A stretch of 64,000 nt of DNA, taken from JAJYUU01 sp963822955. GTDB lineage: Bacteria > Actinomycetota > Actinomycetes > Streptosporangiales > Streptosporangiaceae. Each line of letters starts with the position of its first letter. Position 1 is the stretch's first letter. Below are positions 1-8,560 of this stretch, one piece after another. The stretch is taken from positions 1 through 64,000 of the forward strand of contig CAWGJS010000007.1 in assembly GCA_963822955.1 (NCBI GenBank). Reading direction: 5' to 3'. The notes below the pieces were generated by a model. It was given only the letters and a program-made list of their open reading frames with translations, ran no database searches and was not told the DNA's origin. Position numbers and translations under genes: made by a program.

Positions 1-398
1 CGACGATCGTTCGGGGGCGGCCCCGTCTGTCCCCGGTAACGCGCGGCCCAGGAGCCGAAAATCAGCACGCGCTCGGCATCCGGCAGCGCTTCGAATGCAT
101 CAGCCACCACCTGCACAGGCCCCCACGACAGCAGGAGCAGCTCGGTCAGCGGGCGAACAAGACGGTTCTGCTCGTTTGCCTGGACCAGTGCCGACCGTCC
201 GACATTCCGCCGGCGCAACAGTCCCGCGTCGGTCAGGCGCTTAACTTCGCCATGCACGGTGCTCAGCGGAGCGCCGAACCGCTGCGCTAGGTCCGTTAGG
301 CTCATTTCTGCGTCAGCGTCGAGCAGCAGTGCGGCCAGGATGTCGGCTTGCAGCCCTGACCGGAAGATAGGCAGCAGAGCAGGCGCCACACTTCGCAT
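1..398 (-). CDS. HTH-nucleotidyltransferase (MNT-type) protein, 5' part
   Basis: Partial gene cut by the left window edge; about 132 residues are visible. Residues ~10-75 form a winged helix-turn-helix (LTDLAQRFGAPLSTVHGEVK), followed by the start of a minimal nucleotidyltransferase domain with the GSW signature (IFGSWAARYRGQ). The same architecture is found intact at 33271-33858 and as a fragment at 45596-45829, so three family members lie in this window. Such proteins usually pair with a HEPN partner in toxin-antitoxin modules; the partner would lie outside the window. ATG start chosen because the N-terminus aligns with the other copies and a TATATT box lies 6 nt upstream. The D-x-D catalytic part of the NTase is beyond the edge, so activity cannot be judged. 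Confidence 0.75.
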   Translation of the reverse strand, partial: MRSVAPALLPIFRSGLQADILAALLLDADAEMSLTDLAQRFGAPLSTVHGEVKRLTDAGLLRRRNVGRSALVQANEQNRLVRPLTELLLLSWGPVQVVADAFEALPDAERVLIFGSWAARYRGQTGPPPNDR

Positions 399-404
399 AA
401 CCTG

Positions 405-410
405 AATATA
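405..410 (-). promoter_or_regulatory. -10 box of leaderless promoter for HTH-NTase gene
   Basis: TATATT on the minus strand ends 6 nt before the ATG at 398. With normal -10 to start-site spacing the transcript would begin at or next to the start codon, giving a leaderless mRNA; there is no Shine-Dalgarno sequence. The same arrangement precedes the two other copies of this gene. Confidence 0.45.
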
Positions 411-513
411 TCTTCGATCTAACCGAAGTGTCGAGACAGCAGCCGGCGCGTCCTGCGAGCATGCGAGGAGCCTCACGCCGGAGCAGGCTGTCATTGCTCG
501 TAACGAGGACGGC

Positions 514-902
514 CTACCGGGACTCACAATTGGTGACTGCCGGGTCCAGCCCGGGTCCGATGATTTCGAGCACCGTACGGTCGGGGCACCAGAAATGCTG
601 CCAGCTGATCCCGTCGGCGTGCTGGACGGCGCCGATGAACTCCACCCCGGCGGCGAGCATCCGCGCGCGGACAACGTCGAAGTCGCCGACGCGCAAGCCC
701 ACGACCGGCCCGGTCGTGAAAAACGAGTGGAATTCGTCGGCCGACCCGTAGATCTCGAGACCGTACCGTCGCCGAGCCGGAACCCAGCCATGCCGATGGC
801 TTCCCGGGCGAGCGGTACGCCGATGACGTCCTGGAACAGCCGGACCATCTCGGTGAACTGGTCGCTGCGCAGCCCCACGAAGTCCACCCCTTCTGCTGCC
901 AC
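514..902 (-). pseudogene. VOC/glyoxalase family protein, frameshifted
   Basis: A GTG start at 902 with an AGGAG ribosome site gives a VOC-fold N-terminal half (VGLRSDQFTEMVRLFQDVIG...AGFRLGDGT). The C-terminal half continues in another frame (GLEIYGSADEFH, then TVLEIIGPG) to the stop at 514. The reading frames meet near 762-768, where one base appears to be missing. Joined, the product is about 129 residues, the usual length for a single-domain VOC protein (two beta-alpha-beta-beta-beta motifs, metal-dependent small-molecule enzymes or resistance proteins). It starts 9 nt after the response regulator stop, so it was probably co-transcribed with the two-component genes. Frameshift may be real decay or a sequencing error; neighbours show the same defect. 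Confidence 0.6.
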
Positions 903-910
903 AGCCGCTC

Positions 911-1605
911 CTAGCCCGCCACGTCCGGGTCCCCCGGCCGGACGATGCCGGTCTCGTAGGCCAGGATCACGGCCTGGACCCGGTCGCGCAGCCCGAGCTT
1001 GGCCAGCAGGTTCCCGACGTGCGATTTCACCGTTGCTTCGCTGACGACCAGGTCGGCCGCTATCTCCGCGTTGGTCAGCCCGCGGGCGAGGCGGAGCAGG
1101 ATGTCCCGCTCCCGGACGGTCAGCGAGGCCAGCCGCGACGGGGCCGGCAGCGTCTGCGGGCGGCCTGCGGGCGAACGCGTCGATCAGCCGCATCGTCACC
1201 GACGGCGCGAGCAGCGCGTTTCCTGCTGCGGCGACCTTGATGGCGGCGATGAGATCGTGCCGCGGGGCATCCTTCAGCAGGAATCCGCTCGCGCCTGACG
1301 CGCAGCGCCTCGTACACGTAGTCGTCGAAGTCGAACGTGGTCAGCATGACGACCCGCGGCGGGCCGGCGCGGTCGCCGCCGGTGATCAGCCTGGTGGCCT
1401 CGAGGCCGTCCATTTCCGGCATCCGGACGTCCATCAGGATCACGTCGGGGTGGTGCTCGGCCGCGGCCCGGACGGCCTGGGCGCCGTTGGCCGCCTCGGC
1501 CACCACGGTGATCCCGTCGGCGGCCTCGAGGATCACGCAGAATCCGGTCCTGACCAGTTCCTGGTCGTCGGCCACGATGACCCGGATGGGTTCGCCTCCG
1601 GTCAT
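911..1605 (-). pseudogene. NarL/LuxR-family response regulator, two frameshifts
   Basis: The receiver domain is clear: acidic pair in VIVADDQELVR, phosphoacceptor Asp in DVILMDVRMPEMDG, and Thr in VVMLTTFD. After YEALR near 1303 the frame changes: the next part (GASGFLLKDAP, AAIKVAAAG) lies in a second frame. The LuxR-type HTH (LTVRERDILLRLARG, TNAEIAADLVVSEATVKSH) lies in a third frame entered near 1165, ending at the stop at 911. Joined length is about 230 residues, normal for NarL-type regulators. The ATG overlaps the TGA of the histidine kinase gene, marking a two-component operon. If the shifts are real the DNA-binding domain is lost. Confidence 0.7.
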
Positions 1606-2884
1606 GGCGCTGGCAGCCGGGCCGTGACGGCGAACCCGCCAGCATCGCCAGGTCCGACGGTCAGCCTGCCGCCGCAGGACGCCACCCGTTCGGCGATGCC
1701 TGCCAGGCCGAATCCGCCCGATTCCGCGAGGCGCGGCCCGCCGCCGTCCGGACGGCCACCCGGCTCCGGGCTCGACTGGCCGTGCGGTCTACCGTGATCG
1801 CGACGGCCCCGTTCCCGGTATCGGTCACCGACACGGTGACGTAGCCAGGCTCATAGCTGACGGTCACCGCCGCCTCGCCCGCGCCGGAATGCTTGACGGT
1901 GTTGGTCAGCGCCTCCTGCACGATCCGGTACGCGGTCAGGTCCACGCCCGGCGGCAGCTTGCTGGGGCTGCCCTCGACGCGCAGGTCCACGGCGATTCCG
2001 GCCTGGCGGACCTGCCCGAGCACCTCGTCGAGCTCGCTGATCGACGGGGACGGTGCTGTGGCCGCCCGGCCGTCGACATCGGCCGGGCCGCGCAGCACGC
2101 CAAGCAGGCGGCGAAGCTCGGTCAGCGCCTCCCGGGCCGTCTGGCCGATGATCTCCACGGACTTGCCTGCCTCCTCGGGCCGGCCGGGCAGCAGTGCGGC
2201 CGCGGCCTCCGACTGGACCGCCATGAGGCTGACGTGATGCGCCACCACGTCGTGCAGTTCCCTGGCGATCCTGGTCCGCTCCTCTGCGGCGGCCAGCGCG
2301 ACCTGCCGGTCGCGTTCGGCCTCGGCGTGCTCGGCCCGGGCCTCGACCGCCTGCACGTAGGCGCGGCGGGTGCGGCTGAGTATGCCGAGCGTGCCTGCCA
2401 CCGCGAACTGCAGCGCCGCGACGAAGAAGTCATAGGGCTCGGTGTGGCCGGGCAGCGTCTGCGACCTGATGATGCCGTACATCAGCAAGGCACTGATCGC
2501 CACCCGGACCCTGGTCGAGCACCGGTCCATGACCGTGTAGTAGGCGATCGCGGGGCCGAGCGGTATCGGCGCGAAGTTGAGGTTGAGCTGGTCATAGATC
2601 GTCCGGGGAATGCCGACGGCGAAGAACACGGCGACCGGCCAGCGCCGCCGCCAGGCCAGCGGCAGCGCCTGCAGCACGACCAGCAGGAACGCGACGTAGG
2701 GCAGCTGCAGCTGCCTGGTCTCCGGGATCAGCGAGGCGACGTTGTAGACGGCCAGCGCCAGCGCGAGCGCAAGGTCCTGCATGCGCGGCGGCAGCCCGGC
2801 GGCCCACGCGGCAAGCCTCTTCACCAGCTGATCGTAAGTCTCGCCGCGATGCGCGGGCCATCCGTCGCACGGGTGAACTGCCAA
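1602..2884 (-). pseudogene. HPK7-type sensor histidine kinase, frameshifted near C-terminus
   Basis: The N-terminal ~150 residues hold about five hydrophobic membrane helices, followed by a linker coiled coil and a HisKA_3 box with the phosphoacceptor His (IARELHDVVAHHVSLMAVQ). The HATPase N-box (EALTNTVKHSG) and part of the D/G1 box (VTDTGNG) are present. After about 1790 the frame runs out of homology; the expected G2 box (GGGPRLAESGGFGLAGI...) is in another frame that ends at TGA 1602, overlapping the ATG of the response regulator. Frameshift is around 1745-1785. The start is uncertain; a GTG at 2824 (VKRLAAWAAG) may be better than the TTG at 2884. Actinobacterial kinases of this class pair with NarL-type regulators, as here. 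Confidence 0.7.
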
Positions 2885-3095
2885 CCCCTACCTCAGGGGG
2901 AACGGGGCGGCCGGGAACGCCGTGATCTGCCCGCTCGGGATGGGCGGGCAAACGGGCACCGCGGCCGATGCGGATACCGTCGCTGGCGGACGAGCATGGC
3001 GGTCATGAACCTCTGCGAGATCAGAACACCCCGGCGAAGGCGGACCGGGACACCGCTGGCCCAGTCAGGCGGTCATTGCTCCGTTTGACCGGCGC
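2885..3095. other. Intergenic, divergent promoter region
   Basis: Lies between the minus-strand kinase operon and the plus-strand glycosyltransferase gene. No gene or clear operator seen. Confidence 0.4.
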
Positions 3096-4560
3096 GTGAT
3101 CGCGGTCGGCGCGGTCGTCTTCGCCGTGCTGCTGGCGGTGTCGACGCGGTACGGGTTTCACCGCGACGAGCTGTACTTCCTGGAATGCGCCCGTCATCTG
3201 CAGGCCAGCTATGTCGACCAGCCGGTGCTGACGCCGCTGATCGCGTGGGTTTCGCTGAAGCTGTTCGGCGTCTCGCTGCTCGGACTGCGGATGTGGGCGG
3301 CCCTGGCCGCATGGGCGACGGTCGTGGTGGCCGGGCTGACCGCGCGCGAGTTCGGCGGCGGCCGCCGGGCGCAGCTGCTGGCCGCCGTCGCGACCGCGAC
3401 CATGCCGGTCGTGCTGGGTGCTGATCACCTGTTCGGCCCGACGGCCTTTGACATGCTGGCCTGGGCGGCCTGGCGCTGGTGGTGGCCAGGATCGGGCGGA
3501 CCGGTGACACGCGGTGGTGGCTGGCCGGCGGGCTGGTCCTCGGTCTCGGGCTGGCGAACAAGCACAGCGTCGGATTCTTCGCTGTCGCGCTATTCATCGG
3601 CGCGCTGGTCAGCGGCGGCCGGCGGCTGGTGCTGAACCGCTGGTTCCTGGCCGGCGCGGCGATCGCTGTCGCCTTCACCATCCCCGACATCTGGTGGCAG
3701 GCGCAGCACGACTGGGCGACGATCGCGATGACGCGCACGCTCGCGCAGGAGAACGGCGGCGCTGGCCAACATCGCCAGCTGGGTAATCGGGCAACTGTTG
3801 ATGACCGCCCTGGCCCTGGTGGTGGTCTGGGTGGCCGGGCTGCGCTTCCTGTGGCGGTCCGGGCGGCCGCTCTGGCGGGCGCTGGTGTGGGCGTACGCGA
3901 TCCTGTTCGTGTTCTTCGCGCTCACCACCGGCGGGAAGATCTACTACCTGGGCGGCGCGTACATCTACCTGCTCGCCGCCGGGGCCGTCGCCATCGACGG
4001 CTGGCTGGCAGCCCGGCAAGGCCCGGCTCCGCATGCTGCTGCTGGCCACGGCGGTCACGACTGCGCTCGCCGTGCCGCTCGTGCTGCCGGTGCTGCCCGC
4101 GGGGGACGTGGGCGGGACCGAGAAGATCAACCCGGTGCTGGCGGAGTCGGTGGGCTGGCCGCAGCTGGTCGGCACGGTTCGCACGGTGTGGTTCTCGCTG
4201 CCGGCCGGGCAACGCGCTAGCGCGGTGATCTTCGCATCGAACTACGGTGAGGCCAGCGCGATCAACGTGCTGGGCCCAGGAACAGGCCTGCCGCAGGCGG
4301 TGAGCGGGCACAACACCTACTGGTGGTGGGGCCCGGGTAACCCGCGCGCGACCACCGTCGTGGCGGTCATGCCCGGGCCGATGGACGGCGGCGGGGATGC
4401 CGCCTACCTCGGCCAGTTCTTCACCAGCGTGCGAGCCGTCGCCACCCTCTCCAACCCGTACGGCCTGCACAACCAGGAGTGGCACGGTCACGTCTACCTC
4501 TGCACCGGCCCGCGCCGCCCCTGGGGCCAGATGTGGCCGCAGCTGCGCCAGTACAGCTGA
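3096..4560 (+). pseudogene. GT39/ArnT-like membrane glycosyltransferase, three frameshifts
   Basis: Polytopic membrane protein whose N-terminus has the PMT_2/ArnT-type first-loop motif (YGFHRDELYFLECARHL), placing an acidic pair after helix 1, as in lipid-linked sugar transferases. Four collinear pieces lie in different frames: 3096-3471, then ALALVVARIGR to ~3755, then AALANIASWVIGQ to ~4018, then RMLLLATAVTT to the stop at 4560 (C-terminal soluble domain ending GQMWPQLRQYS). At the first junction a single missing C in GGCGGCCTGG would restore the frame. Joined length ~490 residues fits the family. Start is uncertain (GTG 3096; the frame is open further upstream). Substrate unknown. Confidence 0.65.
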
Positions 4561-4735
4561 CGCGTCGAGTCCGGACACAGCATCGCGGCCGACGAGACCG
4601 GCACCTCGTGATCGACGCCCGGATGAACCGTTCGCATGCCGATTGCCGGACTTCGCGGTGCGGCGCCGAAGGGCGTGCCTCGGGCGTTACGCTGCGCTCC
4701 AGGCGGTTTGATCGCAATCAGAGCGGGAGGAACTA

Positions 4736-5827
4736 ATGAAGGTAGTCAGGCGAATCGTGCCGTTCTTGCTAGCTGTCTTCTGCGTCGCAGCGCTGGCACC
4801 CTCGGCGTCTGCCGGACCGAACGTGCGGCACGCCACAGGCCCCCGCAGCCCGGCAATCGTGGGAAACCTCGCGGGATACCTCTGGTCGGAGACCGAGCCT
4901 TTCTACGACTTCGACGGGCAACTCGGCGCGATCACGGTGACGAACACCTCGACCGGCGAGTACACGGTCGACCTGCCGAATCTCGGCAGCCTCACGGGCG
5001 GAATGGTGCAGGTCACGCCGTACGACAGTAAGGACACGTGCGCAGTCGGGAGCTGGGGGCCGAGCGGATCCGACCTGGCAGTCTACGTGTACTGCTTCTC
5101 GCTGCGCGGTCACCCGGCCGACACGCTGTTCGACCTGATCGTGACCCAGCCAACGACGGCTCCGCCTGGCACGTTCGACTACTCGTGGGTCTACCGCGAT
5201 GCCCGGTCCGGCGCGCTGACCGGGGGGTACGAGTACAACTCGGCGGGCAAGCAGAACTCGGTACGGCACCTCGGAAAGGGACGCTACGAGGTTACCTTCG
5301 GCGGCCACGCCTCCACGGGCACCCGAGGCACGGTCAAGGTGAGCGCATACGGGTCCCTTGCCGGTGATTGCGCGACGTCGGGCTGGCACGGCACCAGCAA
5401 GGGCGTGGCGGTCGACGTCAACTGCTACACGTCGTCAGGAAAAGCAGTCAACCGCGAGTTTGACGTCACGTACGCCAGGGCCACCAACCTGATGGGGCTG
5501 GCCGCCGACTTCCCGACGGCTAACGCGCTCGTCACCGCAGCCGGGAAGGTGCAAACCCAGTACGACAGCTCGACCACGGCGTACGTCACTGTCGTGCACC
5601 ACCAGCGCGGCCTGTATCGGGTGCAGCTGAATGGCACTACCGAGTCCGACGGCGGCGGCGACATCCAGGTAAGCCCGGTGACCGGCAGCAAGGACCACTG
5701 CACGGTCGAGGAGTGGGGGGGCGGAACCAGCGTCAAGACCGTCGCGACCGTCCAGTGCTTCGACAGCCGCGGTCACGCGGTCAACTCAGCGTTCACGCTC
5801 CAGTTCGTGGTGGCATTCCTGGTCTGA
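4736..5827 (+). CDS. Secreted protein with three tandem beta-rich repeats
   Basis: 363 residues. A Sec signal peptide is evident (MKVVRRIVPFLLAVF, cleavage after APSASA, about residue 25). The mature part consists of three ~100-residue repeats (about 45-143, 150-250, 255-360). Each carries the pattern G-x-Y-x-V ... V-x-x-Y/P ... C ... W ... V-x-V-x-C ... G-x-x ... F, with two cysteines that could form one disulfide per repeat (DTCAVGSW/VYCFS; GDCATSGW/VNCYT; DHCTVEEW/VQCFD). ATG is preceded by GGGAGGA. No catalytic motif recognised; function unknown, perhaps an extracellular adhesive or binding protein. It is a single-gene unit and, unlike its upstream neighbours, is intact. Confidence 0.85.
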   Translation: MKVVRRIVPFLLAVFCVAALAPSASAGPNVRHATGPRSPAIVGNLAGYLWSETEPFYDFDGQLGAITVTNTSTGEYTVDLPNLGSLTGGMVQVTPYDSKDTCAVGSWGPSGSDLAVYVYCFSLRGHPADTLFDLIVTQPTTAPPGTFDYSWVYRDARSGALTGGYEYNSAGKQNSVRHLGKGRYEVTFGGHASTGTRGTVKVSAYGSLAGDCATSGWHGTSKGVAVDVNCYTSSGKAVNREFDVTYARATNLMGLAADFPTANALVTAAGKVQTQYDSSTTAYVTVVHHQRGLYRVQLNGTTESDGGGDIQVSPVTGSKDHCTVEEWGGGTSVKTVATVQCFDSRGHAVNSAFTLQFVVAFLV

Positions 5828-6011
5828 CAGGTTCCAACGGACCCGGCCGGCCGCTCGTGGATTCGGCGAGCGGCCGGACGGAGCGCTCGGCGCGCAACTC
5901 TCGGGGCCGCGCGGATGGCCGAGTACCCGTACACGGGCGAGCGGGTTGCGGCGTCAAACTGCAGGCCCGCGACCTGGCGGTCGGGGATGGCCGATGTTCA
6001 GGCCGCGCACC
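5828..6011. other. Intergenic
   Basis: GC-rich stretch just after the secreted-protein stop. GC-rich near-complementary blocks (CCGGCCGGCCGCTCG and CGAGCGGCCGG at about 5841-5878) could form a terminator hairpin; no gene seen. Confidence 0.35.
5841..5878 (+). terminator. Possible hairpin terminator after secreted-protein gene
   Basis: CCGGCCGCTCG at about 5846-5856 is followed, after a short loop, by CGAGCGGCCGG at about 5868-5878, an 11-bp perfect stem 20 nt after the stop codon. No U-tract follows, as is common in actinomycetes. Confidence 0.5.
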
Positions 6012-6116
6012 TTAAGAGGTGAAGGCCAGGCCGAGATGATTGCGCAGCAGATCCAGCAGGGAAGTGCGCGGGTCCGCCGAGACCTCGAGCGTCCGTCCGT
6101 TAACGACGATTTCCAT
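6012..6116 (-). pseudogene. N-terminal stub of a [2Fe-2S] molybdo-hydroxylase small subunit
   Basis: 35 codons from ATG 6116 to TAA 6012. The peptide (MEIVVNGRTLEVSADPRTSL then LLDLLRNHLGL) is the standard first 30 residues of the ferredoxin-like small subunit of xanthine dehydrogenase/CoxS-type hydroxylases. The family continues with TGTKxGCDxGxCGAC, whose cysteines bind the first cluster; here AFTS and a stop follow, so no cluster ligand remains. The rest of the gene and its FAD and molybdenum partners are absent, so this is a truncation relic. Confidence 0.6.
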
Positions 6117-6238
6117 TGCAGCCCCATCCGGTGGAATTCCGGGAAACCGGACATCCGGCTCATAGGCCATCGCGGGCGTATGACTGTCCGCATCTCACCA
6201 TGCCCGGGTCAGCACCGCGTCAATCCGGTGCGTGCAGA

Positions 6239-6288
6239 TGCCTCCAGCCCGGCCGAAAGCGTCTGCCTCCAGCCCGGCCGAAAGCGTC
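6239..6288. repeat. 25-bp perfect tandem repeat, two copies
   Basis: TGCCTCCAGCCCGGCCGAAA plus GCGTC occurs at 6239-6263 and again at 6264-6288 with no mismatch; a weaker third version follows (AGCCGGGCGGCTCCGAAAG). It lies in a gene-free stretch. No leader or spacers, so not a CRISPR. Confidence 0.8.
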
Positions 6289-6483
6289 GCCCAAGCCGGG
6301 CGGCTCCGAAAGGTGCGGCGCCGATTAAGACGGCGGCGCCGCGTGGCAGACGACCGACGAGGGGCAGTCTCGCGGCGGCGCGTCTAATGCAGTCCGTGCC
6401 GACCCGGTGGCTCACACGCCACCCTGGCGCAAGATCCACAACGCTCTGACCTGGTCAGATGTATCGAACAAACTGCCGAAAAA

Positions 6484-6702
6484 TCAAACGGGCGAGCTGT
6501 CGACGCGACTGACAGTGATCACATCATCCTCGATCACCTAGACAACGCGAAGACGGTGATACTCGCTCGCATGGAAGCCGACGGCTGGGACAGGATCCTT
6601 GGCCAGCGCGGCGACGGCTATGCCGATAGCGTGCATGCCATTCTGGTCAGCCATATAGCGGCGCGCCGACGCCCGCGCCATCGGAGACCACTCGATCTTC
6701 AC
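6484..6702 (-). pseudogene. RelE/ParE-family toxin, internal stop and small deletion
   Basis: GTG 6702 overlaps the antitoxin stop (GTGA). The frame gives VKIEWSPMARASARRYMADQ, a typical RelE/ParE N-terminus, and reaches SEYHRLRVV, then TAG at 6538-6540. The same frame continues VIEDDVITVSRVDSSPV to the stop at 6484. Canonical RelE proteins have RLRVGxYRVxY followed by VIEDD, so about five codons of the core strand, including the functional G-x-Y-R-V segment, are gone and the following Tyr has become a stop. The toxin is very probably dead while its antitoxin is intact. Confidence 0.65.
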
Positions 6703-6953
6703 GACTCAGCGAGCAACTCGGTCATCGCCTGTGCGTGTGACACCGCGCCCGGCCGATCGGCGGCCACCCACTGGCGATGTTCTGCGAGCGTGCTCTGGAT
6801 CTCCGCTGACCCTATGACCTCTGCTGGTGCCAGGCGCAACACGGCCTGAAGCCGACGCAAGTCGGATAGAGGCACGATCGCCGCCTCCTGGCCGGCAAGC
6901 CGGATCACCTGACACGGCTCACCCGGATCCGGAACTATCGGCTGTGCGGTCAT
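6699..6953 (-). CDS. Phd/YefM-like antitoxin
   Basis: 84 residues from ATG 6953. The N-terminal half (MTAQPIVPDPGEPCQVIRLA, then GQEAAIVPLSDLRRLQAVLR) has the Phd-type pattern: a short strand, a residue run ending in A-x-V-P-L-x-D, then a helix. The acidic helical tail (STLAEHRQWVAADRPGAVSH, AQAMTELLAES) would wrap the toxin. Its stop overlaps the start of the RelE-type toxin, as expected for a translationally coupled TA operon. No Shine-Dalgarno sequence; TAAGCT lies 7 nt before the ATG, so the mRNA may be leaderless. With the toxin broken it may survive as an orphan repressor. Confidence 0.7.
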   Translation of the reverse strand: MTAQPIVPDPGEPCQVIRLAGQEAAIVPLSDLRRLQAVLRLAPAEVIGSAEIQSTLAEHRQWVAADRPGAVSHAQAMTELLAES

Positions 6954-7374
6954 GCCAGGCAGCTTAGCGGCATCTACCGACAGGCAGGTGCCGACCACTC
7001 AGCCATGTCGAGTCCACCCGAACATGGCCGACAACCTGGTCCGCCAAGGTGACCACGCAGCGGCCCGCCAACCGGCGATCTGCATGCCGCTGCGCCCTTA
7101 GCACGGCCATGGGCAGACGCCCGGATCTGCATGCCGATGAGCGTTCGTCGCGGATGTCTGTGTCGAAGCCCTTCGGATACCAGATGCCGCGCCAGTTGGG
7201 TGGAGCCATGTTGGGGATGACGTGACCTTGGCCGAGGTCTCGAACCGTCGACGTGGGCTCGGATTTCAAGGACATGCGGAAGAGCACTTCCTGCAAACGC
7301 CACATGCTGAAGGCTCCCAAGGCATCCATCAGGGAGGTGATGGACGAGGTGCATCTCAGCGGATTGAACCCTTG
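6954..7374. other. Gene-poor stretch
   Basis: About 420 bp without a supportable gene. Open frames exist on the minus strand (for example 6964-7329) but show no recognisable domain and no convincing ribosome site. Possibly another decayed gene. Confidence 0.4.
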
Positions 7375-7746
7375 CTAGCTCAATCCACGACTGTTGAGTG
7401 CTCCGTTGACCAACGCGATGGTCGCCTGGGGATCGTCAACTTCGATCACAAGTTGCGAGTAATGTTCGTCTCGCAGCGTTATCAGCACTGCCTGCTTGGG
7501 ATCGTGCACAACCCAGAAAGTCCATTTGCCCTGACGCCGGTAGGAACCTACCGTGAACAGTCCGGGAAAGCTGTTTGCCAGCCATGGGAGACCGGGCATT
7601 AGAGGCCTGCCCATCTGCACGCCCTCGCCCACAGTGACGACGTGTTCGAGGGGAACCGTGACCCCGCGCTTGTTGAGGGCACAGAATCGGTCAAACCCCG
7701 TTACCTCAACAACGAGATCGTCGCCGGCCACAGAGACTGCCGTCAT
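7375..7746 (-). CDS. Small beta-rich hypothetical protein
   Basis: 123 residues, no signal peptide or membrane helix. Alternating hydrophobic strands (DLVVEVTGFDRFCAL, VTVPLEHVVTV, KWTFWVVHDPKQAVLITL) followed by a C-terminal helix (DPQATIALVNGALNS). The strand-rich body with a final helix resembles bacterial PH-like domains, but I cannot assign it firmly. The ATG at 7746 has no Shine-Dalgarno sequence; TATGAT lies 6 nt upstream, consistent with a leaderless transcript. Coding bias and the soluble composition support a real gene. Confidence 0.7.
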   Translation of the reverse strand: MTAVSVAGDDLVVEVTGFDRFCALNKRGVTVPLEHVVTVGEGVQMGRPLMPGLPWLANSFPGLFTVGSYRRQGKWTFWVVHDPKQAVLITLRDEHYSQLVIEVDDPQATIALVNGALNSRGLS

Positions 7747-8111
7747 GAGCGGATCATACCGTTCGTTCCGATGGACTCGCTCAGCCCCAGCCCTGACTGC
7801 ACAGGCTAGCGCAGCGACTCACCGTCACCGCGACATTGTCGCGACCGAGCACGCCCATCCAGCCGACTCCACCACGTCCGCACATACCGCCTCCAGGGCG
7901 ACCTGCCCCGCCGATCTTGGACTGTCCTGCGGACAGTCACCTGCGGTTCTCAGCTGTCCGCGCGGTCGGCCGGAAGATGTCCGCGCGGCCTCGGCCAGGA
8001 AGGCCGTGACGGCCTGGGTGACATACGGCTCGCCGTACAGGTCGATTTTGCAACTTGGCGTCCGGCCAGACAATGCATTTCGGTTCGCCAATCCGCTCGT
8101 AGCCGGCGTTG
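7747..8111. other. Gene-poor stretch
   Basis: About 365 bp. A minus-strand open frame at 7825-8091 (88 codons) has no recognisable domain; I see no support for it as a gene. Confidence 0.35.
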
Positions 8112-8441
8112 TTACGGGCGGCCGAGTATCACCTGGAGGGTGAGCTGCTCGATCTCATGGCGGGCGCGCAGCTGGGCGATCGCCGCGTCAAGCGGCCCTG
8201 TAGTGCTGGCGACCAGCTCCGCGAGCTCCTCCTGGTAGTGCTCGTGGCCGAAGGGGGAGCCGAGGAAGATCATGCGGGCTGGGCCGGGACCTGGGTTGGT
8301 GAAGGAGTGCGGGCAGCCGCGCGGGACATACATCATGCTTCGCGGCCCGCCGCGGGCGACCGTGGCGCTGTGTGCGACTCCCAGTCCTGCCAGTTGGCTG
8401 GCGTTCCGAGACGAGGTTCGAAGGCGAGCCTTTAGCGTCAT
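8112..8441 (-). pseudogene. C-terminal fragment of a cupin-domain protein
   Basis: The second cupin motif and tail are clear: SMMYVPRGCPHSFTNPGPGP, then ARMIFLGSPFGHEHYQEELA and a helical end (AAIAQLRARHEIEQL). The first cupin motif (G-x5-H-x-H-x3,4-E) is absent: the ~30 residues upstream are not cupin-like and the frame runs back into a shadow of the neighbouring oxidoreductase. Cupins of this type sense or process small molecules and need both motifs to bind metal, so this is a 5'-truncated remnant. Confidence 0.55.
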
Positions 8442-8560
8442 GGCCGGTGAGCTCCGGCAGCCACCGTCAAGTCCGGCGGCGAACCGGCCGCAAGGCCCGC
8501 CGAACCGGATCGTGTTCGCGGGGGCTGGCACAGGAGCACCCCTGAGCAGACGAGCTCCCA

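Noticed and set aside
6239..6288. CRISPR array
   Set aside because: Tandem copies directly abut without spacers.
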